From JBDKGH01 sp039798265 (GTDB taxonomy: Bacteria > Bacteroidota > Bacteroidia > Flavobacteriales_D > Sanyastnellaceae): a stretch of DNA of 64,000 bases. The stretch spans positions 8,859-72,858 of the forward strand of contig JBDKGH010000027.1 in assembly GCA_039798265.1 (NCBI GenBank), in the 5' to 3' direction. A program made the translations under genes and the position numbers. The notes beneath the pieces were generated by a model. That model saw only the letters and a list, made by a program, of their open reading frames with translations. It ran no database searches and was not told the DNA's origin. Below are positions 43,383 through 52,249 of this stretch, in pieces. Within the stretch, counting starts at the first letter, position 1; each line of letters starts with the position of its first letter.

Positions 43383-44357
43383 ATGTCGGTAAAAAATAAC
43401 CCGCCATTTCACATTACTCCTCGAATAATGGAGTTGGTAGCGCACGTCTCCGAGAAATTGGGGGCCGTACAGGCGAATCATTTGTACAAACCACCCACCG
43501 AGCTCCGAAAGAAAAATAGAATCAAAACCATAAAATTTTCCCTAGAAATCGAGGGCAATTCTCTTTCTCTCGAACAGGTAACAGCACTTATGGACCACAA
43601 AAGAGTGCTCGCACCGAAAAAGGATATAGTGGAAGTGCGAAATGCCATCAAAGTGTACGAGCAATTGGAGGACTTTGATCCTTTTAAACGCAAGGATTTC
43701 GAAAGAGCGCACGGCTTATTGATGAAAGGACTACTGGCTGACGCTGGCCAATTGAGAAGAGGGAATGTAGGAATAGTGAAAGGTTCGAAAATAGAACATC
43801 TGGCGCCATCAGGTGCTATAGTAAATGGCTTGCTGAAGGATCTTTTTCAGTATTTAAAAAGCAGCGAAGATCTTATTTTGATTAAGAGTTGTGTATTTCA
43901 TTATGAGTTAGAGTTTATTCATCCTTTTACCGATGGAAACGGCCGAATGGGAAGGCTTTGGCAAACATTGATACTGATGAGTCAATACTCCGTATTTGAG
44001 TATTTACCCATCGAACAGTTGATCAAAAAAAGGCAATCCGAATATTATTTGAAATTGGCTGAATCCGATAAGAAAGGACATTCCACGCCGTTTGTCGAAT
44101 TCATGTTATCCTTTATTCTGGAGGCCTTGGGCGAATTATTATCTGCGCAAAATCGATCGTTGCAGGTGAGTGAACGAATGGAACTGTTTAAATCGAAAGT
44201 TGGAGAGGATCTTTTTTCACGAAAGACCTATTTGGGTTTTTTCAAAAATATATCAGCCCCCACCGCAAGCCGCGACCTGAAATGGGCTTTTGATCAAGAA
44301 ATAATAGAGCGAGTAGGGACAAAGCGTTTGACGGTGTATCGTTTTATTTCCGAGTAA
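43383..44357 (+). CDS. Fic domain protein with inhibitory motif and C-terminal winged-helix
   Basis: A 324-residue Fic (AMP-transferase) protein. The catalytic motif HPFTDGNGRMGR is at about 180-191 with the catalytic His180. Upstream, SLEIEGN (about 53-59) matches the inhibitory alpha-inh motif S/T-x3-E-G/N, so it is a class II, self-inhibited Fic. The C-terminal ~65 residues (ERMELFKSKVGEDLF to SRDLKWAFDQEIIERVG) look like a winged helix-turn-helix, which would let it bind the palindrome over its own promoter. An in-frame TTG at 43356 is within that promoter, so ATG 43383 is preferred. No antitoxin or second gene is adjacent. Target unknown. Confidence 0.9.
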   Translation: MSVKNNPPFHITPRIMELVAHVSEKLGAVQANHLYKPPTELRKKNRIKTIKFSLEIEGNSLSLEQVTALMDHKRVLAPKKDIVEVRNAIKVYEQLEDFDPFKRKDFERAHGLLMKGLLADAGQLRRGNVGIVKGSKIEHLAPSGAIVNGLLKDLFQYLKSSEDLILIKSCVFHYELEFIHPFTDGNGRMGRLWQTLILMSQYSVFEYLPIEQLIKKRQSEYYLKLAESDKKGHSTPFVEFMLSFILEALGELLSAQNRSLQVSERMELFKSKVGEDLFSRKTYLGFFKNISAPTASRDLKWAFDQEIIERVGTKRLTVYRFISE

Positions 44358-44407
44358 ACAGACCAACGATCTGTTCGATCATCCATCAATTTTACCTTTA
44401 TTTGTGC

Positions 44408-44827
44408 ATGACAAGTTCTTATCGATTTCTGTGGGCAGTTTTTTTTGTGCTGTCCTTATTTTCTTGTAAAAAAGAAGCGGGCGAAGGAGGCTTAGCTTCC
44501 ATCAAAGGGCATGTATCGAAAGATATTCGCTTAGTGCTCACCAATCCTGCCAGCTATCAATATTCTGTAGATGCAGCTGACTACGATGTATTCATTCGCT
44601 ATGGCGATAATGTTTCTCCTGATGATCGGGTGTGGACAAATTATGAAGGCGATTTTGAATTCATGAACCTTCGAAAGGGATCTTACACCATCTATGTGTA
44701 CAGCAGAGATACCACGGGAATTTCAGGAGTGGATCCAGAGCGCATGGTGATCAAACAAACGGTAGAATTAACCGAACGCGATCAAGAATTGGTATTACCA
44801 GATTTTGTTGTGTATGAACAGCCTTAA
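44408..44827 (+). CDS. Small putative lipoprotein of unknown function
   Basis: About 139 residues from the ATG at 44408 (two extra codons upstream are not needed). The N-terminus FLWAVFFVLSLFSCKKE contains a lipobox-like LFSC, so Cys19 would be lipidated. The mature part (GHVSKDIRLVL, YDVFIRYGDNVSPDDRVWTNYEGDFEFMNL, GSYTIYVYSRDTT) resembles a carboxypeptidase-regulatory-like or PEGA-type sandwich fold. Its stop overlaps the start of the DUF2490 gene by 14 bp, so the two are likely cotranslated. The family is unnamed to me. Confidence 0.72.
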   Translation: MTSSYRFLWAVFFVLSLFSCKKEAGEGGLASIKGHVSKDIRLVLTNPASYQYSVDAADYDVFIRYGDNVSPDDRVWTNYEGDFEFMNLRKGSYTIYVYSRDTTGISGVDPERMVIKQTVELTERDQELVLPDFVVYEQP

Positions 44828-45512
44828 GCGCATATTGTTTGTTTTAACCTTGTTCACACAAGTGCCTGCAGTAGCTCAGTATTATAAAGACGCTGGCGCT
44901 TGGTTGGGTGCTTCGGTGAGTTATCCGCTTTCTAAAAAATTGGAATTAGGGATAGCACCAGAATGTCGGTTAGATGAAAACATGAGCCGGGTGCGAGGGC
45001 TATTTGCAGATGTGGGAGGCAAATACAAATTAACCGATTTTCTTTCTGTTGTTGCTGAGTATCGCGGAGGTATTCGCCGGTCTAACGAACTCTACACAGG
45101 CCGTCACCGGCTGTCCATAGGCTTAGCGCTGAAATATGATTGGCATGACTTTACCTTCACATCGCTTACACGCAATCAAGTAGCTCCGTCATTAGCGAGT
45201 GGTGATGGCGATGTGGATGTACAATCGACCATTCGGCAGCGATTATCTGTGAAGTATAAAGGATTGAAAAAAATAGATTTGTCCTATTCGTATGAGTGGT
45301 TTTTGGATGGCTACACGCGGTCATTTACCAATTGGAGAACAGTACTCTCAGCCGATTATAAATTGTCGAAGCGAAAACTCATTTCGGTGGGTTATATGAT
45401 CCAGCAGGATCGGTCGTCAGGTGATCTCGATTTTGTGCTGCAAGCCTCTTATAAATGGGAGTTAAAAAGTGGTCGAAAAAAAGACCAGACCAAGTCGCCC
45501 TCCCAACCTTAA
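44814..45512 (+). CDS. DUF2490 family outer-membrane protein
   Basis: About 232 residues from the ATG at 44814. A signal peptide ends at PAVAQYY; then alternating strands (AWLGASVSYPLSKKLELG, LSVVAEYRGGIRR, RLSIGLALKYDWHDFTFT) fit an outer-membrane beta barrel, and the whole matches DUF2490, a family of about 200-250 residues with no known function. It overlaps the lipoprotein gene by 14 bp, suggesting that the two products work together. It ends ten bases before the purH promoter-like element. Confidence 0.8.
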   Translation: MNSLKRILFVLTLFTQVPAVAQYYKDAGAWLGASVSYPLSKKLELGIAPECRLDENMSRVRGLFADVGGKYKLTDFLSVVAEYRGGIRRSNELYTGRHRLSIGLALKYDWHDFTFTSLTRNQVAPSLASGDGDVDVQSTIRQRLSVKYKGLKKIDLSYSYEWFLDGYTRSFTNWRTVLSADYKLSKRKLISVGYMIQQDRSSGDLDFVLQASYKWELKSGRKKDQTKSPSQP

Positions 45513-45520
45513 AGGATGTG

Positions 45521-45528
45521 TACATTTG
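45521..45528 (+). promoter_or_regulatory. Putative -7 promoter element TACATTTG of purH
   Basis: Exact TAnnTTTG match 31 bases before the GTG start of purH; no TTG at the normal -33 distance. Confidence 0.5.
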
Positions 45529-45559
45529 CACCGTCTAAAAAACAAATTCCTTCAATTCG

Positions 45560-47083
45560 GTGAAAAAACAAATCTCATCCGCCCTTATCTCAGTATTTGA
45601 TAAGGATGGCCTTGCCCCTATTGTCCAAAAAATGCACGAACTCGGTATCGTAATGTACAGCACCGGCGGTACACAAGACTTTATCGAAAAAATGGGCTTG
45701 CCTGTTGTGGCCGTTGAAGATTTGACCGGATATCCAAGCATTTTGGGTGGTCGTGTGAAAACATTACACCCGAAAGTTTTCGGAGGTATTCTCAATCGCC
45801 GAGAGGATAGTGGAGATCAAGCGCAAGTAGCGGAATTCGAAATTCCGAATATTGATTGCGTGGTGGTGGATTTATACCCCTTCGAAAAGACAGTAGCTTC
45901 TGGAGCTTCACACGAAGACATCATTGAGAAAATTGATATCGGCGGCATTTCACTCATTCGTGGAGCTGCGAAAAATTATACCGACGTTGTTATTGTTCCT
46001 TCCAAAAATCAATATGCTGATTTGTTGCACATTTTAAGTGAGCAAGCAGGTGTTTCTACGGAAGATCAGCGCAAAGCCTTAGCTAAAGCAGCATTCGACG
46101 TGAGCTCTCATTATGATGGAGCAATTTATAACTACTTTTTAGGAGAAAATACGGGCAGCTTAAAAGTGAGCGTGTCTCAGCATCAAGTATTGCGTTACGG
46201 CGAAAACCCTCATCAAAAAGGAATTTTCTATGGCGATCTCGAGGCGCTTTTTTCTAAACTAAATGGAAAAGAGTTGAGCTATAATAACCTGTTGGATGTA
46301 GATGCCGCAGTTCAACTCATCGATGAATTCAAACATGACGCTCCAACATTTGCGATTTTAAAACACAACAACGCTTGTGGATTGGCCACGCGCGCTACGA
46401 TTGCCGAAGCTTATTTAGCGGCGTTAGCGGGTGATCCTACATCTGCTTTCGGCGGTGTGTTGATTGCCAATACTACTATCGACACCGAAGCGGCTAATCA
46501 CATTCATGAATTGTTCTGTGAAGTGATCATTGCCCCTGCTTATAGCGATGAAGCGGTGGAGATACTCAAACAAAAAGTAAATCGAATTATCCTTCAACGA
46601 AAGGAAGTCACCTTGCCGAAGACACAAATTCGCACACTGTTGAATGGTGTTTTGTTTCAGGACAAAGACTTGAAAACAGAAGTAACCGAAGATCTTCGGT
46701 TGGTTACTACCACCGATGCTGATGATGCGGTGAAAAAGGACTTGATCTTTGCGAACAAGTTGGTAAAACACACGAAGAGCAATACCATTGTTTTTGCCAA
46801 AAACGGACAGCTGATAGCCAGCGGTACCGGTCAAACATCGCGCGTTGATGCACTTCGACAAGCAGTAGAAAAGGCGCACTCCTTTCACTTCGATTTGAAT
46901 GGGGCAGTAATGGCGAGCGATGCATTTTTCCCATTTCCTGATTGTGTGGAATTGGCATTTAATGCGGGCGTTAGGGCGGTGGTACAACCTGGTGGAAGTA
47001 TCAAAGATCAATTGTCCATTGACTATTGCAACGCAAATGGCATGGCTATGTTCATGACTGGCACACGTCACTTCCGTCACTAA
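45560..47083 (+). CDS. purH: Bifunctional AICAR transformylase/IMP cyclohydrolase
   Basis: A 507-residue enzyme that performs the last two steps of purine biosynthesis: formylation of AICAR with 10-formyl-THF and ring closure to IMP. The N-terminal IMP cyclohydrolase half shows ALISVFDKDGLAPI, MYSTGGTQ and GGRVKTLHPKVFGGIL; the AICARFT half shows RYGENPHQKGIFY, LKHNNACGLA and ASDAFFPFPD with the ending CNANGMAMFMTGTRHFRH. The start is GTG at 45560, because the family N-terminus aligns there and no ATG is upstream in frame within the gap. Full length. Confidence 0.96.
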   Translation: MKKQISSALISVFDKDGLAPIVQKMHELGIVMYSTGGTQDFIEKMGLPVVAVEDLTGYPSILGGRVKTLHPKVFGGILNRREDSGDQAQVAEFEIPNIDCVVVDLYPFEKTVASGASHEDIIEKIDIGGISLIRGAAKNYTDVVIVPSKNQYADLLHILSEQAGVSTEDQRKALAKAAFDVSSHYDGAIYNYFLGENTGSLKVSVSQHQVLRYGENPHQKGIFYGDLEALFSKLNGKELSYNNLLDVDAAVQLIDEFKHDAPTFAILKHNNACGLATRATIAEAYLAALAGDPTSAFGGVLIANTTIDTEAANHIHELFCEVIIAPAYSDEAVEILKQKVNRIILQRKEVTLPKTQIRTLLNGVLFQDKDLKTEVTEDLRLVTTTDADDAVKKDLIFANKLVKHTKSNTIVFAKNGQLIASGTGQTSRVDALRQAVEKAHSFHFDLNGAVMASDAFFPFPDCVELAFNAGVRAVVQPGGSIKDQLSIDYCNANGMAMFMTGTRHFRH

Positions 47084-47126
47084 GCAACTGCGCATAGACA
47101 AGAGATTTTTTTCTTATTCTTGTCCT

Positions 47127-49556
47127 ATGAAGTTAGCGAAATTTTTATCTCTTACTATCCTGCTTTCGGTAGGATCTTATTCTTTTGCTCAAACCGCAGA
47201 GGTGTATGGAACCATTACCGATGCCGTTACCCATGAAGCATTGATTGCCATGGTGCGGGCGGGCGATAAAGGTGCAAGTGCAGATCTAGAGGGAAAGTAT
47301 TCGATCACCATGCCAGTAGGCACTTATACCTTCGAAGTAAAGTACATAGGATACGCCACAATTCAAAAGTCAATCACACTGAAGGCTGGCGAATCGTTGC
47401 TGTGGGACATTGCTATGGAACCCATGTCCAACGACTTTCGTGTAGTAGTAATCTCCGCGGGTAAGTATGAGCAAGATGCAGGTGAAGTAACCGTGAGCAT
47501 GGAGGTAATTAAGCCCAAGTTGTTTGAAGATAAAAACATTGCGAGTGTAGAAGAAGGTTTGCAGCAAGCTCCTGGTGTAGCTATTGTGGATGATGAACCA
47601 CAAATTCGCAGTGGCAGTGGCTACAGTTTTGGTGCGGGGAGCAGGGTGCAAGTTTTGATTGACGATCTTCCCGTTTTAAGTGGTGACGCCGGCAAACCGA
47701 GCTGGGGATTTTTACCCATGGAAAACATCTCACAGGTAGAAATTATCAAAGGTGCAAGTAGCGTTCTTTATGGTAGCTCGGCATTAAGTGGTGTGATCAA
47801 TTTTCGCACGGCTTATCCAACACTTACACCTACCGTTAAACTACAAGCATGGCAAGGAATGTATTCCAATCCAGCGGATAAGGCTGCACGGTATTGGGGA
47901 AGAAACAACTTAAAAAGTGGTCTCAACTTTTTATATTCCAAACAATATGGAAATGTAGATTTAGTGCTCGGCACGAGTTTGCAAGCGGATGAAGGTCACT
48001 TGGGGCCAGTGAAAGATAGTCTAGGCAATTTTGATACGGGCGCTTTCAATCCGATGAATGTAACGCGTTATGATGGAGAAAATCGCGCGCGAGTGAGTAT
48101 GAATCTACGCGTGCGTTCGAAAAAAATAAAAGGACTTAATTACGGTGTCAATGGCATTTTTTCTCAAGGCACTTCATACGCCACGCTGATTTGGGAAAAT
48201 GATAGTACAGGGCTCTACAGTGCTTATGATGGCAGCGCCACGAAGACCATTCAAACCTTAACTACACTCGATCCTTTTGCCATTTATTATGGTAAAAAAG
48301 GAGCAAAACATTCGTTGCGCACAAGATGGCAATCCCTCGATAATAATAACGACAACAATCAAGGAAATTTCAGCGACGTACTCTACGGCGAATACCAATA
48401 TCAGCAGGACTGGGCATCATTGGGCGTTGAACATTTTATAACCACTGCAGGAGTAGTGGTGGTAGATACAAAAGCGCGCGGTGAACTGTTTACAGGAGGT
48501 AATCCCGATGGAAGAAATACAGCAGGAAATAGAGCGATTTTTCTTCAGTTGGATAAAAAGTTTTTTAATCGACTCAACCTATCAGCCGGTGTACGTTATG
48601 AAGAGTTCAATATCAATTCTGAAACACAAGGCAAGCCCGTGTTTCGGGCAGGGGCTAACTATAAAGTCGGAAAAGCAACCTTCTTCCGCGCATCATACGG
48701 CGAAGGATTTCGCTTCCCTTCTATAGCCGAAAAATTCATTGTTACTTCTTTAGGTGCGGTGAAGGTTTACGCCAATCCGGACATCAAAGCGGAAACGTCA
48801 TACAACGCTGAATTGGGGATTAAACAAGGATTTAAAATAGGCTCTGTAATGGGCTTTGCAGATGTAGCGGTGTTTCAGCAGGAGTTTAAAAATTTCATTG
48901 AGTTCACCTTTGGTCAATGGAATCCTAATCCCACATTTGACAACATGCTTGGACTTGGATTTAAAAGTGTCAATACCGGCGGAGCTCGCGTGCGCGGTGT
49001 AGATTTTTCTTTGATGGGAGAAGCAAAATGGAATAAATCATCCGTTCAGTTTTTGGCAGGCTATACTTACACGCAACCCATCAGCACTACACCTGATCAG
49101 GTATATGCCACAGCACCTGTGAACGCCAGCAATCCTTTTTTGCTGAGAGATTTTGCGAATGCCACATTCGCCTCCACAAGTTCTGATCCTACCAACAACA
49201 TTTTGAAATATCGCTTACAGCATTTGATTCGTGTAGATGTTGGAGCCACATTTGGATCGTGGAGCATAGGAGCTAGCGTGCGTGCGAACAGTCACATGCA
49301 GAACATCGATGGGGCATTTGAAACCTTGGAAAAGGAGTTCCCATCCATTTTTAACCCCGGTATAATTCGATGGCGAGCTGAGCATAAAAAAGGTGATTTT
49401 GTGATAGACGCGCGCTTTGGGTATAACATCAATGCACAGCACAAAGTAGCGATTGTAGCGAGCAATATTTTGAACCGGGTTTATGCCATTCGTCCGTTGG
49501 CTTTAGAAGATAGTCGCCTTGTACTTGTGCAGTATTCTTTTTCTTTGCACCCATGA
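47127..49556 (+). CDS. TonB-dependent outer-membrane receptor
   Basis: An 809-residue receptor. It has a signal peptide (about 1-21, SYSFAQ), a CarboxypepD_reg-like beta-sandwich (about 25-105; VYGTITDAVTHEALI, GKYSITMPVGTYTFEV) in front of a plug domain (about 110-235; EEGLQQAPGVAI, GAGSRVQVLIDDLPV) and a 22-strand barrel up to the C-terminal phenylalanine-type end (YSFSLHP). It would import an iron chelate, vitamin or oligosaccharide using TonB-ExbBD; the substrate is unknown. No SusD partner follows; the stop overlaps the start of kdsB (ATGA). Confidence 0.93.
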   Translation: MKLAKFLSLTILLSVGSYSFAQTAEVYGTITDAVTHEALIAMVRAGDKGASADLEGKYSITMPVGTYTFEVKYIGYATIQKSITLKAGESLLWDIAMEPMSNDFRVVVISAGKYEQDAGEVTVSMEVIKPKLFEDKNIASVEEGLQQAPGVAIVDDEPQIRSGSGYSFGAGSRVQVLIDDLPVLSGDAGKPSWGFLPMENISQVEIIKGASSVLYGSSALSGVINFRTAYPTLTPTVKLQAWQGMYSNPADKAARYWGRNNLKSGLNFLYSKQYGNVDLVLGTSLQADEGHLGPVKDSLGNFDTGAFNPMNVTRYDGENRARVSMNLRVRSKKIKGLNYGVNGIFSQGTSYATLIWENDSTGLYSAYDGSATKTIQTLTTLDPFAIYYGKKGAKHSLRTRWQSLDNNNDNNQGNFSDVLYGEYQYQQDWASLGVEHFITTAGVVVVDTKARGELFTGGNPDGRNTAGNRAIFLQLDKKFFNRLNLSAGVRYEEFNINSETQGKPVFRAGANYKVGKATFFRASYGEGFRFPSIAEKFIVTSLGAVKVYANPDIKAETSYNAELGIKQGFKIGSVMGFADVAVFQQEFKNFIEFTFGQWNPNPTFDNMLGLGFKSVNTGGARVRGVDFSLMGEAKWNKSSVQFLAGYTYTQPISTTPDQVYATAPVNASNPFLLRDFANATFASTSSDPTNNILKYRLQHLIRVDVGATFGSWSIGASVRANSHMQNIDGAFETLEKEFPSIFNPGIIRWRAEHKKGDFVIDARFGYNINAQHKVAIVASNILNRVYAIRPLALEDSRLVLVQYSFSLHP

Positions 49557-50302
49557 GAAGAGTAGTAGGCATTATACCTGCCCGATATGGTAGTACGCGT
49601 TTTCCTGGTAAACCCTTGGTGGATATCGGTGGAAAAACGATGATCATGCGAGTAGTTGAGCGAGCTCAAAGTTGCGCGCACTTGTGTGATGTGATAGTGG
49701 CCACTGATGATCAACGAATATATGATCATGTAAAGTCGCATGGAGCTAAGGTGGTAATGACCTCATCAGATCATCCTAGTGGCACCGATAGATGTCTGGA
49801 GGCGTATGAAAAATGGGGCGGTACTGCAGAAGCAGTTTTGAATATCCAGGGCGATGAACCCTTTGTAGCTGCAGAGCAGCTATCGGCACTGGTAGAATTG
49901 ATGCAAAATCCGGAAGTAGAAATTGCGACCTTGGCCAAACGAATAGAAGAAGAAACGGTTTTGTTTGACCCCAATAAAGTGAAAGTTGTTTTTTCAGAAA
50001 GTGGGAGAGCGCTTTATTTCAGCCGACAAGCCATTCCATTTCAAAAGTCAGCGCCACCAACCGAGTGGATGCAGCATCATGCTTACTACAAACACATAGG
50101 CCTCTATGCCTATCAATTGGAAACCTTGAAGTCCATCTGCACGCTTTCGCCTTCTCCTTTAGAAAAAATGGAAAGCTTGGAGCAGTTGCGTTGGTTAGAA
50201 AACGGTCGCCTCATTTATGTGGCAAAAACCACGGTAGAAACCCCGGCAATTGATTCGCCAGCAGATCTTGAGGCACTCCTACGTAATGGCTTGGTTTCGT
50301 GA
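49553..50302 (+). CDS. kdsB: 3-deoxy-manno-octulosonate cytidylyltransferase
   Basis: A 249-residue enzyme that activates Kdo as CMP-Kdo for lipid A-core assembly. It has the nucleotidyltransferase start GIIPARYGSTRFPGKPL, VIVATDDQRIYDHVK, GTDRCLEAYEKW and NIQGDEPFVA. Full length for the family. The start overlaps the TonB receptor stop by four bases; whether this coupling has meaning or is fortuitous is unclear, since kdsB has no link with nutrient uptake. Together with the GT2/GT9 genes it indicates LPS with a Kdo core. Confidence 0.95.
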   Translation: MRRVVGIIPARYGSTRFPGKPLVDIGGKTMIMRVVERAQSCAHLCDVIVATDDQRIYDHVKSHGAKVVMTSSDHPSGTDRCLEAYEKWGGTAEAVLNIQGDEPFVAAEQLSALVELMQNPEVEIATLAKRIEEETVLFDPNKVKVVFSESGRALYFSRQAIPFQKSAPPTEWMQHHAYYKHIGLYAYQLETLKSICTLSPSPLEKMESLEQLRWLENGRLIYVAKTTVETPAIDSPADLEALLRNGLVS

Positions 50303-50384
50303 GGATTTTCTGCCTTGGCTTGAAGTAACGCACAAAATTTTGTTGAAAAGTACGCGTTTCCATGGAAGCGCTTTTTGAAATCCG

Positions 50385-50392
50385 TATCTTTG
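50385..50392 (+). promoter_or_regulatory. Putative -7 element TATCTTTG of the HU/SPOR gene
   Basis: Exact TAnnTTTG match 7 bases before the start codon, so the message would have almost no leader. No -33 TTG at the usual spacing. Confidence 0.45.
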
Positions 50393-50399
50393 CAACGAT

Positions 50400-51443
50400 A
50401 TGCGTATTGAAACCTTCATAACTAGCTTGTTATACGAACACGATTGTGTTATCGTCCCCGGATTCGGAGGATTGGTAGCCAATTATCGTGGCGCTCGACT
50501 AAGCAAAGTGACGCACGTGGTAAAACCACCAAGTAAGCATGTAGGGTTCAATCGTCATCTTACGCACAACGATGGACTGTTGGCTGGCCATATTTCGAAC
50601 ATGATGGGCATTGGTTATCACGAAGCCATCGCTCACATTGAGGAGCAAGTATCCCAAGCATTGCATTTGTTGAACAACAATGAACGCCTCAATTGGGCGG
50701 GTATTGGTATTTTCTTCAAAGACCGCAATGGTCAATTGCAATTCATTCCAGAAGAACAAACCAACTTCCTATTGGAGAGTTATGGTTTGACGGCTATTCA
50801 GCTGCATCCTATTGCTCGAGAAATAAAAGACACACCTGTAGTAGAAATGCCAGCTCCTGTGGCTAAGCCTGCTAGTAATTGGGTGTGGAAAGCAGCCGTA
50901 GCAGCGGCTATTCCAGTGGTGGCCATCAGTGCATGGTGGATGATTGGACATAAAAATACAGGCAATTTTTCCTTCGCAGATTTAAATCCACTTCGTTCAT
51001 TCAAGATGGAATCGAATTATGCGCCAATGGAAATAGAGACCGCCTCTTTTGCTTTGGATGTGAATTCGGGCTTAGAGAAATTGCGTGAATCGAAACCCGA
51101 ACTGGTAGAAGTGAAATATAATTTTCTCACCGAATCAGAGGATGAAAACGGGATTCGTATCAAATTTGAAAATACAGCAGCAGCCGTTTCTACAGCAACC
51201 AAGACAACGGAGGTAAAAACGAAAACCTTGCGTTATGAAATCATTGGTGGCGCTTTTGCGGTGAAAGAAAATGCGGAGAATTTTTTAGCTCAGTTAAAAG
51301 CGAAAGGATATCCTGCAACGATGGCTGGAAAACGAGGTCAGCTTTATTTGGTGGCCTACGGTGCTTATGAAACAGAAAACGCAGCGCGCGATGCTATGAA
51401 AAGCATTAAAGCACAAGATGCGCATGCTTGGTTGAAGCAATAA
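50400..51443 (+). CDS. HU-domain (CCDC81-like) and SPOR-domain membrane protein
   Basis: A 347-residue protein in three parts: an N-terminal tandem HU-like DNA-binding fold of the CCDC81 prokaryotic type (about 1-135; IETFITSLLYEHDCVIVPGFG, LNWAGIGIFFKDRNGQLQFIPE), a single transmembrane helix (about 163-182; NWVWKAAVAAAIPVVAISAWWM), and a C-terminal SPOR domain (about 275-347; YEIIGGAFAVKENAENFLAQL to YGAYETENAARDAM). SPOR domains bind denuded peptidoglycan at division sites. The topology implies DNA-side N-terminus and periplasmic C-terminus, a possible link between nucleoid and septum. Typical of Bacteroidota; function untested. Confidence 0.88.
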   Translation: MRIETFITSLLYEHDCVIVPGFGGLVANYRGARLSKVTHVVKPPSKHVGFNRHLTHNDGLLAGHISNMMGIGYHEAIAHIEEQVSQALHLLNNNERLNWAGIGIFFKDRNGQLQFIPEEQTNFLLESYGLTAIQLHPIAREIKDTPVVEMPAPVAKPASNWVWKAAVAAAIPVVAISAWWMIGHKNTGNFSFADLNPLRSFKMESNYAPMEIETASFALDVNSGLEKLRESKPELVEVKYNFLTESEDENGIRIKFENTAAAVSTATKTTEVKTKTLRYEIIGGAFAVKENAENFLAQLKAKGYPATMAGKRGQLYLVAYGAYETENAARDAMKSIKAQDAHAWLKQ

Positions 51444-51463
51444 GCTGTTAAGAAATTCCCCTT

Positions 51464-51491
51464 TTGTATTCGTTTTACAACCGTACTTTAG
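51464..51491 (+). promoter_or_regulatory. Putative promoter of the HAD gene
   Basis: TTG (51464-51466), 17 bases, TACTTTAG (51484-51491), one base off the -7 consensus; the ATG follows 23 bases later at 51515. Confidence 0.5.
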
Positions 51492-51514
51492 TCGGCTAAT
51501 TGTTTTATTACCCT

Positions 51515-52159
51515 ATGTCTTCAGCACCTATTCGCAACATCATCTTTGACTTTGGTGGTGTATTATTTGAAATCGATTATCACTTACCCGTAAAGGCCTT
51601 TAATGAGTTAGGATTCGAAGATTTTGCTTCCATCTACACACAAGCCGCACAATCGGAGATCTTTGATCGATTGGAAACGGGAAAAATAGCCAACGAAGAA
51701 TTCATGACATACATTCACTCGTTTGTACCGCAAGCTACACGAGCTCAGGTAGATGATGCATGGAATTCGATATTACTGCGATTGATGCCAGAAAAAGTGG
51801 CCTATGTGCAGCAGTTGCGCAATCAGGGATTCCGCACATTTATGCTGAGTAATACCAATGCGATACACGTGGCGGAGTTTGAAAAAATGATCGAATCGTC
51901 CATGGGCCTAGAGGAGTTTAGAAAAGCATTTGAGAAGGTTTATTACAGCAATGTTATCGGTATAAAGAAACCCTACCCCGAAACCTATCTTCAAGTATGC
52001 GCATGGAATGAGTTAGATCCCGCCGAAACGCTGTTCATCGATGACTCCATTCAGCATGTAGTGGGCGCTGAAAAAGCAGGCCTTCATACGTTGCACCTCT
52101 TACCCGGACAGGATCTGGCTTCTGTGGTGGATCAAAAAATTCAAGATTCGAGAAGGTAA
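51515..52159 (+). CDS. HAD family hydrolase (subfamily IA)
   Basis: About 214 residues from the ATG at 51515; an in-frame TTG at 51500 is less likely. The nucleophile loop is IIFDFGGVLFEID: the first Asp is kept but the second position, usually Asp, is Gly, a variation common in the YihX/epoxide-hydrolase-like group. Motif II is MLSNTNAIH, motif III lysine is IGIKKPYPETYLQ, and motif IV FIDDSIQHV. It is probably a phosphatase of a sugar or small phosphate, or an inactive relative; the substrate is unknown. Confidence 0.88.
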   Translation: MSSAPIRNIIFDFGGVLFEIDYHLPVKAFNELGFEDFASIYTQAAQSEIFDRLETGKIANEEFMTYIHSFVPQATRAQVDDAWNSILLRLMPEKVAYVQQLRNQGFRTFMLSNTNAIHVAEFEKMIESSMGLEEFRKAFEKVYYSNVIGIKKPYPETYLQVCAWNELDPAETLFIDDSIQHVVGAEKAGLHTLHLLPGQDLASVVDQKIQDSRR

Positions 52160-52249
52160 TTCAGTAGCAATGGTTTATAACCTATGGGTTTTTTTAAGTA
52201 GTTGAAAAAACTCCTGTTATACATTCGTGCCAATTAATGGCTTAAGCTA

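Noticed and set aside
44357..44375. Hairpin AACAGA-N7-TCTGTT after the Fic gene
   Set aside because: Six-bp stem without a T run; not enough for a terminator call.
46424..47101. Open frame of about 225 codons opposite purH
   Set aside because: Shadow of purH, whose both domains are complete; the reversed product is low complexity with no start context.
52199..52249. Variant -7 box TACATTCG upstream of the S9 peptidase
   Set aside because: One-base variants of the box are common by chance, and no -33 element is seen; not listed as a feature.
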